From: an uncultured Lachnospiraceae bacterium
GTDB taxonomy: Bacteria; Bacillota; Clostridia; Lachnospirales; Lachnospiraceae
Length of the DNA: 11,986 bases
Direction: 5' to 3'
Assembly (NCBI GenBank): GCA_947175775.1
Contig: CAMWNY010000032.1
Coordinates: 1-11,986 of the forward strand
Below the pieces are notes generated by a model, which was given only the letters and a program-made list of their open reading frames with translations, ran no database searches and was not told the DNA's origin. Of the stretch, positions 1-6,328 are shown in pieces (position 1 is the first letter of the stretch; the number at the start of each line of letters is the position of its first letter). A program made the translations under genes and the position numbers.

Positions 1-1077
1 CCCCCAGTACGCCTGCCCTTCCTCCGCATTTGTATTTAACACCTGCTCAAAAAAATCTGTTGCCTTACTCCACTCCTTATCCTCGAGCGCCATGAATCCT
101 CTCTTCAATAAAGCATTTCCGTTAGCACCGGTGGAACTGACTACAACATTTTCAGGAATAGCCCCTTGTTCTGCCTTCGAATCCAAACGAATCAATTTGT
201 CAATTCCACGCATCAAATCCTGAACCGCGCCGATTTTTCCCATATCCTGCGCCTGAAGCTTTGCAAACTCTTTCGGAATATCGTACGCGTCCACATTCTT
301 AAAGCATGGTATCAAATGCCTGCTCTTATCCTTAGCCATCAGCTTCAGATAACGGCTCCACTCATTTTTTACCCAAACTGCATTGTAATAATCGTAAGAA
401 GTACCAAACGCCAGCATGACCTTCGCCGAATTGAGCGCCGCAAAAATATACGGCTCATATTCAACGCCAAGCTTATCCTCCAATGTGATCCTTGAGAAAA
501 ATACGCGGTAGCCCTTCTCCGTCAGCGCATCATAGACGTCCTGTGCCAAAACACTGTCCAACGTCCGCTCCCCGTTTTCGTCTGTTTCTTTATAACAGAT
601 AAAAATATCATATGGCGCTTCCTTTCCGGAAACCTCTATAATTCCCTTACGAAGCTCCTCGATATACTTTGCCTCTTCCCGGTACACCGCCCTGGAAACG
701 GCATCGGAATTTTCCATAACCAACTCGAAATCCTCATCATCCATAATGCTGTCAAAGGAAGAGCGGTGACATGTTGGGATTTTCTTTCCGGTAGCAGGAT
801 CATCCACATATTCAATTCCGTATCTGCACAAAAGCAGTCCCCAGTAGCCTTCTGCTTCTTCTGAATAATCTGCAACAATATTTTCATATACTCCCGCAGC
901 CTTGTCAAATTCGCAGTTAGAACGCAGCCTGTTCGCCCGTTCAAACAGCTTCATTTTCTTTTCGTCATCAGCAGTGGGAACTGTCTGTTTTGTTCCGCAA
1001 TACTCGCATTCTGCGACAGTCATGTCCTGCGTCACTTCAAGGTCACCACCGCACATTTTACATTTTAATATTGCCAT
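1..1077 (-). CDS. Zinc-ribbon / TIR-domain / TPR-like protein, C-terminus cut by window edge
   Basis: The frame is open from an ATG at 1077 to the left edge: 359 residues are visible with no stop. A strong AGGAGAGGAG ribosome site precedes the start. Residues 6-27 hold two CxxC knuckles (C6/C9, C24/C27), a zinc ribbon. Residues 45-90 look like TPR-type helices. Residues 156-270 are a TIR domain: strand 1 reads YDIFICYKE, the BB-loop region follows GYRVFFSRITLE, and the third helix carries VWVKNEW. E239 in that helix aligns by eye with the catalytic glutamate of SARM1 (WVHKE). After residue 320 a further TPR-like helix pair begins. TIR domains of this kind cleave NAD+ or make cyclic ADP-ribose signals; whether this one is active is inference. 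It starts 21 bp after the membrane-protein gene and is the fourth visible gene of the operon. The TIR call is firm; the role is unknown. Confidence 0.9.
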   Translation of the reverse strand, partial: MAILKCKMCGGDLEVTQDMTVAECEYCGTKQTVPTADDEKKMKLFERANRLRSNCEFDKAAGVYENIVADYSEEAEGYWGLLLCRYGIEYVDDPATGKKIPTCHRSSFDSIMDDEDFELVMENSDAVSRAVYREEAKYIEELRKGIIEVSGKEAPYDIFICYKETDENGERTLDSVLAQDVYDALTEKGYRVFFSRITLEDKLGVEYEPYIFAALNSAKVMLAFGTSYDYYNAVWVKNEWSRYLKLMAKDKSRHLIPCFKNVDAYDIPKEFAKLQAQDMGKIGAVQDLMRGIDKLIRLDSKAEQGAIPENVVVSSTGANGNALLKRGFMALEDKEWSKATDFFEQVLNTNAEEGQAYWG

Positions 1078-1098
1078 TATTCTCCTCTCCTTCGTCTG

Positions 1099-1788
1099 TT
1101 ATTTATTTAACGCACAAATCCGGTTTCTCTCTGCAAGACTTCCTAAAATCCTGCCGCACAATATGTTCATCGAGGTAAAGTCACCGTCAACAATCGCATT
1201 TTGAATTTCATCCATCTGATTTTGCAATTCCTTTTCCAAATCTTTTGTCTGTTCGGACGAAACAGGATCACTGAATCTAAACGCATCCGCCACCTTTTGC
1301 ACCGCTTTTTTCGCATCATCATCGCTGCACTGCCCGGCAAGCGCCGCCGACATGGACTGAAGCGCCCGCATCGCTGCAACGTCTGTTTTCAACCGTGTAT
1401 CCTGACGTGCAATCTCATCACGCATAACATCTGCCGCAATACATCCGACAACTGCAAATGCGACAGGCAGCACATTGATAATAACTGCCAGCCATGTCGG
1501 AAATACAGCCGCAAACGCCATCTGCATCAGACTGAGTACCAACTGCACAAGCAGATAAAGCACCCCGACACGGGCAATCGGGAAACCGTAAAATTTACTC
1601 CTTACATCTCCTGTATCGGAAAACGAAACTTGAAACACATAAATCTGATAAGCAATCGCAGCCACTGCAAAGATATATGCAAGCCAAAATACCATTGTCT
1701 TCGAAAATGGTACAGCAAAGGCAACCACGCTGAACACTGCCAGTAATACTGCTAACGTTATGTATCCTCTTATCTTATTTTTGCTCAT
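1099..1788 (-). CDS. Four-helix integral membrane protein of unknown function
   Basis: I do not recognise a named family for this 229-residue protein. Four hydrophobic segments are visible, about residues 8-26, 32-54, 72-94 and 97-119, with short loops. A hydrophilic, mostly helical tail of about 110 residues follows (120-229), rich in Asp, Glu, Lys and Gln around 157-200, and probably cytosolic. No signal peptide distinct from TM1 and no enzyme motif is seen. The ATG at 1788 sits 3 bp after the SPFH stop codon, and its GGAGGAA ribosome site lies inside the last codons of that gene, so translation is probably coupled. Its position between an SPFH gene and a TIR gene suggests it is the membrane anchor or partner of that pair. 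This is inference from context only. Confidence 0.85.
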   Translation of the reverse strand: MSKNKIRGYITLAVLLAVFSVVAFAVPFSKTMVFWLAYIFAVAAIAYQIYVFQVSFSDTGDVRSKFYGFPIARVGVLYLLVQLVLSLMQMAFAAVFPTWLAVIINVLPVAFAVVGCIAADVMRDEIARQDTRLKTDVAAMRALQSMSAALAGQCSDDDAKKAVQKVADAFRFSDPVSSEQTKDLEKELQNQMDEIQNAIVDGDFTSMNILCGRILGSLAERNRICALNK

Positions 1789-1791
1789 ACC

Positions 1792-3558
1792 TTATTCCTC
1801 CCGCTTCTTTCCGCAGTTATCGCAAAAATTTCCTGTAATGCCTTTCCTGCCGCAGGTACAGTCCCACGCTCCGGAATGATTTTCCGGTTTCTTCGCTCCG
1901 CAATTTGAACAAAAATTTCCTGTATTGCCCTGTTGTCCGCAGACACAAGCCCAACCCTGTTTTTGTTCTGGACGTTTTGCCCCGCAATGAACACAGAAAT
2001 TTCCCGTATTTTCCCGCTGTCCGCAGGTGCAGTCCCAACTACCGGCAATTGTACTGCCTAAGTTGTGTCCTATCTGACTCATTGTAGCCGTCATAGGCTG
2101 CATCGCATCTTTCGTCATTCCGATCACGCTTCCCATCGCACCCAAACCAAGACCAAGACCCGCAAGATCGCCAATAACATTTGTACCGCCTGAACCTTCT
2201 CCTACAATGCCGTTTTTCATTGCTTCCAAACCGACCTGCCGCGAAGTTTCCTGCTGATAGGTGTAACCCTTCATTTTCATTTCCACTGCTTCCGCTTCTG
2301 CCTGTGCCTTATATGCCTCCGCTTCCGCCTGTGCCTTTACTTTCAAGGCTTCCGCATCTCCCTGTGCGCCGATTACCTTCATACGTGCCGCAGTGGCGGC
2401 TTCTACTTCCTTTCTTTGCGCCGCGGCTTCCGCCTCGCTCTTTTTAATCTGCTCCTGGCGTACCAGTAAATACTGCTGTGCATACTGCTCCCTGAGCCTG
2501 CGGAAATTCGGGTCATCGTCCGGAAGCATTACCGTGCCGACAAAAAATTCCGGCATAAACAGCCCGTAATCGTCCAAATAAGCATTAATTTTCTCTTTCA
2601 GCGCTTCTGACAGCTGCATCAGCTCCGAATCGATTTCCAGTACGTTTATTTGCCTCTCTTTTATTGCCTGTGCAAGAAAACTCTTTACCTGCGTCATTAC
2701 AAGAGCACGAAAATACCCTTTTTTACCGCCCTCTCCAAGCAATTGACTTTGCTCCAGGTTTCCTGCCGTTCCGACAACTTTTAGTAAAAGCTTTCTTGAA
2801 TTGCCGACCCGGATATTAAATTCGCCGCTTGCTCCAATTTCAATGTGGAGCCCTGACGCAGGATCGAACAAGCGGACCTTTGAGTCCGTTCCCCACTTAA
2901 TTCCCATTTGGGTTGTCATATTGATATAATAAATTTCCGAATGGAATGTTCCCTCTGTGTCCGTAGGCAATTTGTAAATTTTTTCCAAAAGCGGTAGCTG
3001 CTGCGTTTCCAGCGTATACCTGCCCGCTTTAAATAAATCAAGCGCCTGACCGTCTTTAAAAAATACTGCTTCCTGACTTTCATGTACAATCAGCTGGGAA
3101 CCGAGATTAAAATCTTCAATCGGATGCTTCCACACAAGAGTTTCATTGTCTCCCTCATATTTGATAATGCTCGCAAGACCATCTCTTTGTATATGTTCCC
3201 GCGTAAGCTGCTCCTGCACATCATTCACGCAGTCGCAGACAGGGCAGACATAGGCAGCCGCACTCTTTGATGTAATCAGCCGGACACCGCACTGTGCACA
3301 GGAAAATTCTTCTGCTTTCTGCATATCCGAAAGTTCATTGATTTTTTCATGACAGACAGGGCAAGCTGCAGACGCCCCTTTTGTTTGGTCAAAGACAACC
3401 TGGTTTCCGCAATGCGGACACTCTCTTGATGTCAGCTTATCTGTCTTGACATGAATTGTATTCCCGCAGGGACATTCAATTTTTTTCCTTGCAAAAAAAC
3501 CGGTCTTTGCTTCTGCATACTTTCCGCACACCGGACATGCTATTACAAATTTCGCCAT
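1792..3558 (-). CDS. SPFH/Band-7 domain protein with zinc ribbons at both ends (YdjI-like)
   Basis: This is a 588-residue protein. The N-terminus carries three zinc-ribbon units: C8/C11 with C29/C31, C47/C50 with C66/C69, and C87/C90 with C105/C108. Residues 130-345 form the SPFH (Band-7) domain, followed by an Ala/Glu/Lys/Gln-rich coiled coil (355-430) that contains a repeated KAQAEAEA unit. A Gly-rich hydrophobic stretch (455-480) comes next. The C-terminus has three near-identical ribbons 28-29 residues apart (C510-C525, C538-C553, C567-C582), each with the pattern CxC...TGNFCxxCG. SPFH proteins oligomerise on membranes. The closest known type is B. subtilis YdjI, encoded with a PspA paralogue in a membrane-stress operon. 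GGAGG lies 8 nt before the ATG and overlaps the end of the regulator gene 4 bp upstream. The domain call is firm; the cellular role is inferred. Confidence 0.93.
   Translation of the reverse strand: MAKFVIACPVCGKYAEAKTGFFARKKIECPCGNTIHVKTDKLTSRECPHCGNQVVFDQTKGASAACPVCHEKINELSDMQKAEEFSCAQCGVRLITSKSAAAYVCPVCDCVNDVQEQLTREHIQRDGLASIIKYEGDNETLVWKHPIEDFNLGSQLIVHESQEAVFFKDGQALDLFKAGRYTLETQQLPLLEKIYKLPTDTEGTFHSEIYYINMTTQMGIKWGTDSKVRLFDPASGLHIEIGASGEFNIRVGNSRKLLLKVVGTAGNLEQSQLLGEGGKKGYFRALVMTQVKSFLAQAIKERQINVLEIDSELMQLSEALKEKINAYLDDYGLFMPEFFVGTVMLPDDDPNFRRLREQYAQQYLLVRQEQIKKSEAEAAAQRKEVEAATAARMKVIGAQGDAEALKVKAQAEAEAYKAQAEAEAVEMKMKGYTYQQETSRQVGLEAMKNGIVGEGSGGTNVIGDLAGLGLGLGAMGSVIGMTKDAMQPMTATMSQIGHNLGSTIAGSWDCTCGQRENTGNFCVHCGAKRPEQKQGWACVCGQQGNTGNFCSNCGAKKPENHSGAWDCTCGRKGITGNFCDNCGKKREE
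1795..2037 (-). repeat. Three tandem zinc-ribbon coding repeats
   Basis: The 3' end of the SPFH gene encodes three consecutive copies of an 84-87 bp unit, starting near 2037, 1953 and 1866. Each gives Trp, then Cys-x-Cys-Gly, TGNFC, two residues, and Cys-Gly. The copies are related at protein and DNA level, which points to local duplication and a site where copy number could vary between strains. Confidence 0.8.
2286..2410 (-). repeat. Imperfect coding repeats for an Ala/Glu-rich coiled coil
   Basis: On the plus strand the motif GCTTCCGC...CCTGTGCC recurs three times with spacers. It encodes AQAEAEAYK-type units (about residues 395-425 of the SPFH protein), the long coiled coil that usually follows SPFH domains. 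This is in-frame protein repetition rather than a mobile element. Confidence 0.55.
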
Positions 3559-3562
3559 TGAT

Positions 3563-3766
3563 TCAACCTCCGCTCTTTTTTTCCACTTCCAAATGTTCTA
3601 ATGCAAATTCTATGCTTATCATTAAAATTTCATTTCTTGTTCGTCCCGTATCAGCTGCTATTTTGTCAATATCGGCAAGCATCCCCTTTGGCATCCGCAT
3701 CGAAATAACAGAGGTCTCGCCACCATATTTTTGCGGCCGGATAATTAACTTCTTCTCTTCACCCAA
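3563..3766 (-). CDS. Ribbon-helix-helix (CopG/Arc-type) transcriptional regulator, TTG start
   Basis: This is a 67-residue protein starting at a TTG codon (3766-3764). The start is chosen because GGAGG (3780-3776) lies exactly 9 nt upstream. The in-frame extension upstream to 3874 would run through the promoter and a terminator, and its sequence is low-complexity. An ATG at 3771 is out of frame and reaches a stop at once. Residues 19-26 (SVISMRMP) form the DNA-contacting beta strand, 27-40 helix A and 42-60 helix B, with GRTRNE at the turn, as in RHH dimers. RHH proteins of this size usually repress their own operons. It is the first gene of the SPFH/membrane/TIR operon: its stop lies 4 bp before the SPFH start and its last codons carry that gene's ribosome site. 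The likely operator is described separately. Confidence 0.85.
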   Translation of the reverse strand: MGEEKKLIIRPQKYGGETSVISMRMPKGMLADIDKIAADTGRTRNEILMISIEFALEHLEVEKKSGG

Positions 3767-3787
3767 AACATTGTACCTCCTTTTTTT

Positions 3788-3816
3788 ATTGTAATACAAA
3801 TGTATTCTACTCGCAA
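3788..3816 (-). promoter_or_regulatory. Sigma-A-type promoter of the RHH-SPFH-TIR operon
   Basis: On the minus strand, TTGCGA (3816-3811) and TACAAT (3793-3788) are separated by 17 bp, giving 4/6 and 5/6 matches to the consensus. It lies 22 bp before the TTG start and GGAGG site of the regulator gene, and just downstream of the terminator that closes the preceding hydrolase unit. Confidence 0.7.
3793..3806. promoter_or_regulatory. Candidate operator: inverted repeat between -35 and -10
   Basis: AATACA-AA-TGTATT is a perfect 6-bp inverted repeat with a 2-bp centre. It touches the -10 box and fills most of the spacer of the operon promoter. An RHH dimer-of-dimers bound here would block RNA polymerase. 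The position is seen directly; binding by the encoded regulator is inference. Confidence 0.5.
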
Positions 3817-3858
3817 TTCCTTTTTGCAATTTATTTTTAATTTCATCACATAACGACA

Positions 3859-3910
3859 AAAAATCCCACAGCAACCAATATTAATAACCATTGATTACTG
3901 TGGGATTTTT
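3859..3910 (-). terminator. Rho-independent terminator of the SleB-family hydrolase unit
   Basis: A 21-bp stem (arms 3859-3879 and 3890-3910) closes a 10-nt loop. Two positions differ between the arms; on the minus-strand RNA they become G-U pairs, while on the plus strand they would be C-A mismatches, so the minus strand is the intended one. The core CCCACAG/CTGTGGG ends in six U residues. It separates the hydrolase unit from the promoter of the RHH operon. Confidence 0.85.
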
Positions 3911-3916
3911 ATTCTT

Positions 3917-4076
3917 GATTAGAGTGTCAAAAGGTCCATTTTCATTGCAGAGATAATTTTTTAAAGATTGTGCCACAATATCTTGAGGCGATGCGGCGCA
4001 TCGTTGATAGATATTGTGGTGCAAGATTGGGAAAATTAGCCTGCAAGGGAAATTCAGACCTTTTGACACCCTAATC
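3917..4076. mobile_element. 160-bp palindromic MITE-like element with 7-bp target duplication
   Basis: The ends are 20-bp terminal inverted repeats (3917-3936 and 4057-4076) differing at one position, of the form GATTAG(A/G)GTGTCAAAAGGTC. The interior continues as an imperfect palindrome: CCACAATATCT (3973-3983) pairs with 4009-4019, and CGATGCG (3989-3995) pairs with 3997-4003, centred at 3996. The 7-mer TATTCTT occurs directly outside both ends (3910-3916 and 4077-4083), the mark of a real insertion. The element has no coding capacity. It landed at the last base of the hydrolase stop codon and now lies between that gene and its terminator. The transposase family that moves it is not identified here. 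Confidence 0.85.
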
Positions 4077-4082
4077 TATTCT

Positions 4083-5276
4083 TTAATAAAATACATGATT
4101 ACCAATCACAAGACCGTCTCTGCCGTTGTTTCTTCTAAAGTGAAGCGCATCACCAACGTTACATGCACCGCTGATTACTTCGTTTGCCGCCTGTACGCAG
4201 GAAGCTTTAATGTTTTTATTCAAAATCAACGACTCCATTTTTCCCTTAGATGCCGGTACAAACTGACCGGAAGCATAGATTACATCTGTTATTGTATTCG
4301 GATAACCGCCGCTTCTGACACGGTTCATAACAACCGCTCCGACAGCCACCTGTCCTTCGTACGGCTCGCCGCCTGCCTCGCACTGAATGAGCGCTGCGAG
4401 AATATCTACCTCTGACGCTGTCGCCAGCACGGCTTCCTTTTGTGCAATTCTCTTAGCTTCCGCCGCAGCTGCCGCCCTTGCGCGCTCAGCTTCCTCTCTC
4501 GCCCTGATAACTGCCATCGACTCCGCCTTATCAATATCAAATACGACTTTTACATATTCCTTGGATACGTAGCCCTTCGTTCCCTCATAGCTTACGCTTA
4601 CCCAGTCGCCTTCCTCCGCGATTGCCTCAACCGCTTCGCCGTTTGCCAAAAGACCAAGTACGCCTGACTGCACATTCGCGTCCTTTCTGACTCTCAATGT
4701 TTCTGTCTCGGAGTATGCCGTAAGCATTCCGACGTCATTTGCAATCTTTTTCGCCTCATCGTCAAAATATAAATAATCGTTTTTAATCCAGCCTGTAACC
4801 TCGCCGGATTTTACTTTTGTCCAGCCTGCGATCTGTTCTACAATTTCACCGCCGCAGTCTTTGTAAAGCACACCGACCTTCTCCGCATCCTGGTCGGCAT
4901 CCTGCCGCATATTTACAAACTCGTTTACCTTTGCCATTACAAGCGTGCTTTTTTCTTTTTTCTCTGTCTTTGCGCTCTTCTTCGCAAAAGCAATCAGTTC
5001 TTCTTTTTCCATTGAAATGTTTGCGTCAAGTATGTCCGCAGCGCCTGCCGTCGTGAGAGACTGTTCCGCTCCGCCTAAACCCGCAGCTGTGTTTCTTACA
5101 ATACTGACTTCTGAATTCATCTTGTCTGACGTGGCTCTCTGCTCACTGCTCGGTTTTCCGGCTGTGAAGCTTTCCTTAGTGTCAGCCGCTTCCGTGCTGA
5201 CCGGAGAAGCTGTAAATGCAGCGGCTGCTGCCATAATGAACAACAGACATTTCCACTTTTTACAATTTGCCTTCAT
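4083..5276 (-). CDS. Secreted SleB-family cell-wall hydrolase with two SH3 domains
   Basis: This 397-residue protein has a signal peptide: Lys-rich start, hydrophobic 10-24, and likely cleavage near A30. A Ser/Thr/Glu-rich spacer follows, then two bacterial SH3 domains (about 113-171 and 184-244, each with VNMR or LRVR plus a GW/GY strand). Next comes an Ala/Glu/Arg-rich helical linker (249-287) and a C-terminal Hydrolase_2 domain (288-397) with QCEAGGEPYEGQVAVGAVV and an ending in GNHVFY. E300 aligns with the catalytic glutamate of SleB lytic transglycosylases, which cleave cortex or wall peptidoglycan; SH3 domains usually bind wall peptides. Because it is secreted and SH3-linked, a vegetative wall role is at least as likely as spore germination. 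Start: ATG preceded by GGAG at 8 nt. It is a single-gene unit. Confidence 0.9.
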   Translation of the reverse strand: MKANCKKWKCLLFIMAAAAAFTASPVSTEAADTKESFTAGKPSSEQRATSDKMNSEVSIVRNTAAGLGGAEQSLTTAGAADILDANISMEKEELIAFAKKSAKTEKKEKSTLVMAKVNEFVNMRQDADQDAEKVGVLYKDCGGEIVEQIAGWTKVKSGEVTGWIKNDYLYFDDEAKKIANDVGMLTAYSETETLRVRKDANVQSGVLGLLANGEAVEAIAEEGDWVSVSYEGTKGYVSKEYVKVVFDIDKAESMAVIRAREEAERARAAAAAEAKRIAQKEAVLATASEVDILAALIQCEAGGEPYEGQVAVGAVVMNRVRSGGYPNTITDVIYASGQFVPASKGKMESLILNKNIKASCVQAANEVISGACNVGDALHFRRNNGRDGLVIGNHVFY

Positions 5277-5308
5277 TTTTCTACTCCATTTCCATTTTCG
5301 TAATAACT

Positions 5309-5386
5309 TTCACAAAATATTACATATTTTTACATAATATGCTCTTTTTTATCAAAGTTTCTTACATTTTTACAACAAATGTTACA
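5309..5386 (-). promoter_or_regulatory. Cluster of TGTAA repeats and candidate promoter upstream of the hydrolase
   Basis: The 150-bp AT-rich leader carries, on the minus strand, TGTAAC (5386), TGTAAA (5374), TGTAAG (5366), TGTAAA (5334), TGTAAT (5324) and TGTGAA (5314). The last three are spaced exactly 10 bp. They resemble the WalR/YycF half-site TGTWAH, whose consensus pairs are 11 bp apart, so the spacing is imperfect. A possible promoter, TTGATA (5355-5350), 17 bp, TAAAAA (5332-5327), overlaps the proximal repeats. WalR control of wall hydrolases is established in Bacillus; here it is only suggested. Confidence 0.35.
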
Positions 5387-5427
5387 TAAATATTAACACC
5401 TATTACGATTTTATATAATAACAAAGA

Positions 5428-5452
5428 GTTCGCGACTTGTCAAGTCACGAAC
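5428..5452 (-). terminator. Hairpin terminator after proC
   Basis: An 11-bp stem (5428-5438 and 5442-5452, GTTCGTGACTT on the minus strand) with a 3-nt loop has one G-U pair. It is followed by CTCTTTGTTATTATAT. It lies about 80 bp past the proC stop. The U-run is interrupted, so termination may be incomplete. Confidence 0.65.
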
Positions 5453-5533
5453 CCCAATATTTTTATCAAAATTAAACTATTTTCGTTTTCTAAATTGTAT
5501 ATTTTGTACAAATTTTCTTGAAAAACTGACATT

Positions 5534-6328
5534 TTATAGCATTTTTGATTTGTTCACGCATGCTTCAATTGCATCAATAACTGCCCCGCGCAGCCCCTTT
5601 TCTTCTAAGACTTTTACCGCCTCAATCGTTGTTCCGCCCGGCGAGCACACCATATCTTTTAATTCCCCGGGGTGCTTTCCCGTCTCCAGCATCAGCTTCG
5701 CACTGCCAAGAACCGACTGCGCAGCAAATTCATATGCCTGTTTTCTCGGTATTCCTTCGCGCACTGCGGCATCTGCCATCGCCTCCAAAAACAAAAAGAC
5801 ATATGCCGGCGAGCTGCCCGCCACTCCTGTAAACGCATCAATTAAACGCTCCGGAAGCACACTTGCCGTCCCGAAGCTCTCCATAAGTTTCAGGGCAAAC
5901 TTACAGTCTTCCTCTGTAGTATCCTCCTTTAAACACACACAGGTACATGCCTCACCGACAAGTGCAGGCGTATTCGGCATACAGCGCACCAGTCTTAACG
6001 GCATTCCAAACCGCGCCTCAAGCCATTCAATGGACTTTCCCGCCGCAATCGAAATCACAAGCTTACTGCTGTCTATACTGTCCCTGATTTCAGAGATAAC
6101 CTCCGGCAAAAAGATTGGCTTTACCGCAAGCACAAGCACGTCCGCACACGACGCCACTTTTTGGTTGTCCGTACACGTCTCTATCCCGTACTGTTTTGCC
6201 ACACGCTGCGCCGTTTCCACAGTTTTTGCGGAGCCGATAAGCTCGTCACGCCCATAAAGCCCCTTCCCGATAATACCGCCAATCATTGCTGTCGCCATAT
6301 TTCCCAAACCGATAAAACCAATTTTCAT
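5534..6328 (-). CDS. proC: Pyrroline-5-carboxylate reductase
   Basis: The enzyme reduces 1-pyrroline-5-carboxylate to L-proline with NAD(P)H, the last step of proline synthesis in the cytosol. Length is 264 residues, normal for the family. The N-terminal Rossmann motif is GLGNMA (7-12). MPNTPAL (117-123) and GSSPAYVF (171-178) are the conserved active-site segments. The family signature PGELKDMVCSPGGTTIEAVK lies at 220-239. The ATG overlaps the TGA of the RNA methyltransferase gene by 4 bp (ATGA), so the two are translationally coupled. An AAAGGAG site lies upstream inside that gene. It is the last gene of the ktrB-ktrA-methyltransferase-proC run, followed by a hairpin. No proA or proB is visible. 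Confidence 0.97.
   Translation of the reverse strand: MKIGFIGLGNMATAMIGGIIGKGLYGRDELIGSAKTVETAQRVAKQYGIETCTDNQKVASCADVLVLAVKPIFLPEVISEIRDSIDSSKLVISIAAGKSIEWLEARFGMPLRLVRCMPNTPALVGEACTCVCLKEDTTEEDCKFALKLMESFGTASVLPERLIDAFTGVAGSSPAYVFLFLEAMADAAVREGIPRKQAYEFAAQSVLGSAKLMLETGKHPGELKDMVCSPGGTTIEAVKVLEEKGLRGAVIDAIEACVNKSKML

Noticed and set aside
1201..1746. 181-codon plus-strand open frame opposite the membrane-protein gene
   Set aside because: Its His/Arg/Cys-rich composition is that of a reverse-complement shadow and it has no start signal.
3767..3874. In-frame upstream extension of the RHH regulator giving a 103-residue protein
   Set aside because: It would run through the operon promoter, operator and the preceding terminator, has no ribosome site, and encodes low-complexity sequence; GGAGG points to the TTG at 3766.
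3920..4073. TA target duplication (mariner/IS630-like) for the MITE
   Set aside because: TA dinucleotides do flank GAGTGTC/GACACCC, but the inverted repeat continues outward through GATTA and the exact 7-bp TATTCTT repeats lie beyond it, so the longer boundary fits better.
3881..4415. Short open frames through the palindromic element on both strands
   Set aside because: They consist of the inverted repeats and antisense of the hydrolase 3' end; no coding signal.
5550..6257. 235-codon plus-strand open frame opposite proC
   Set aside because: It is antisense to a clear enzyme gene, Ser/Thr/Pro-rich, and has no ribosome site or recognisable domain.
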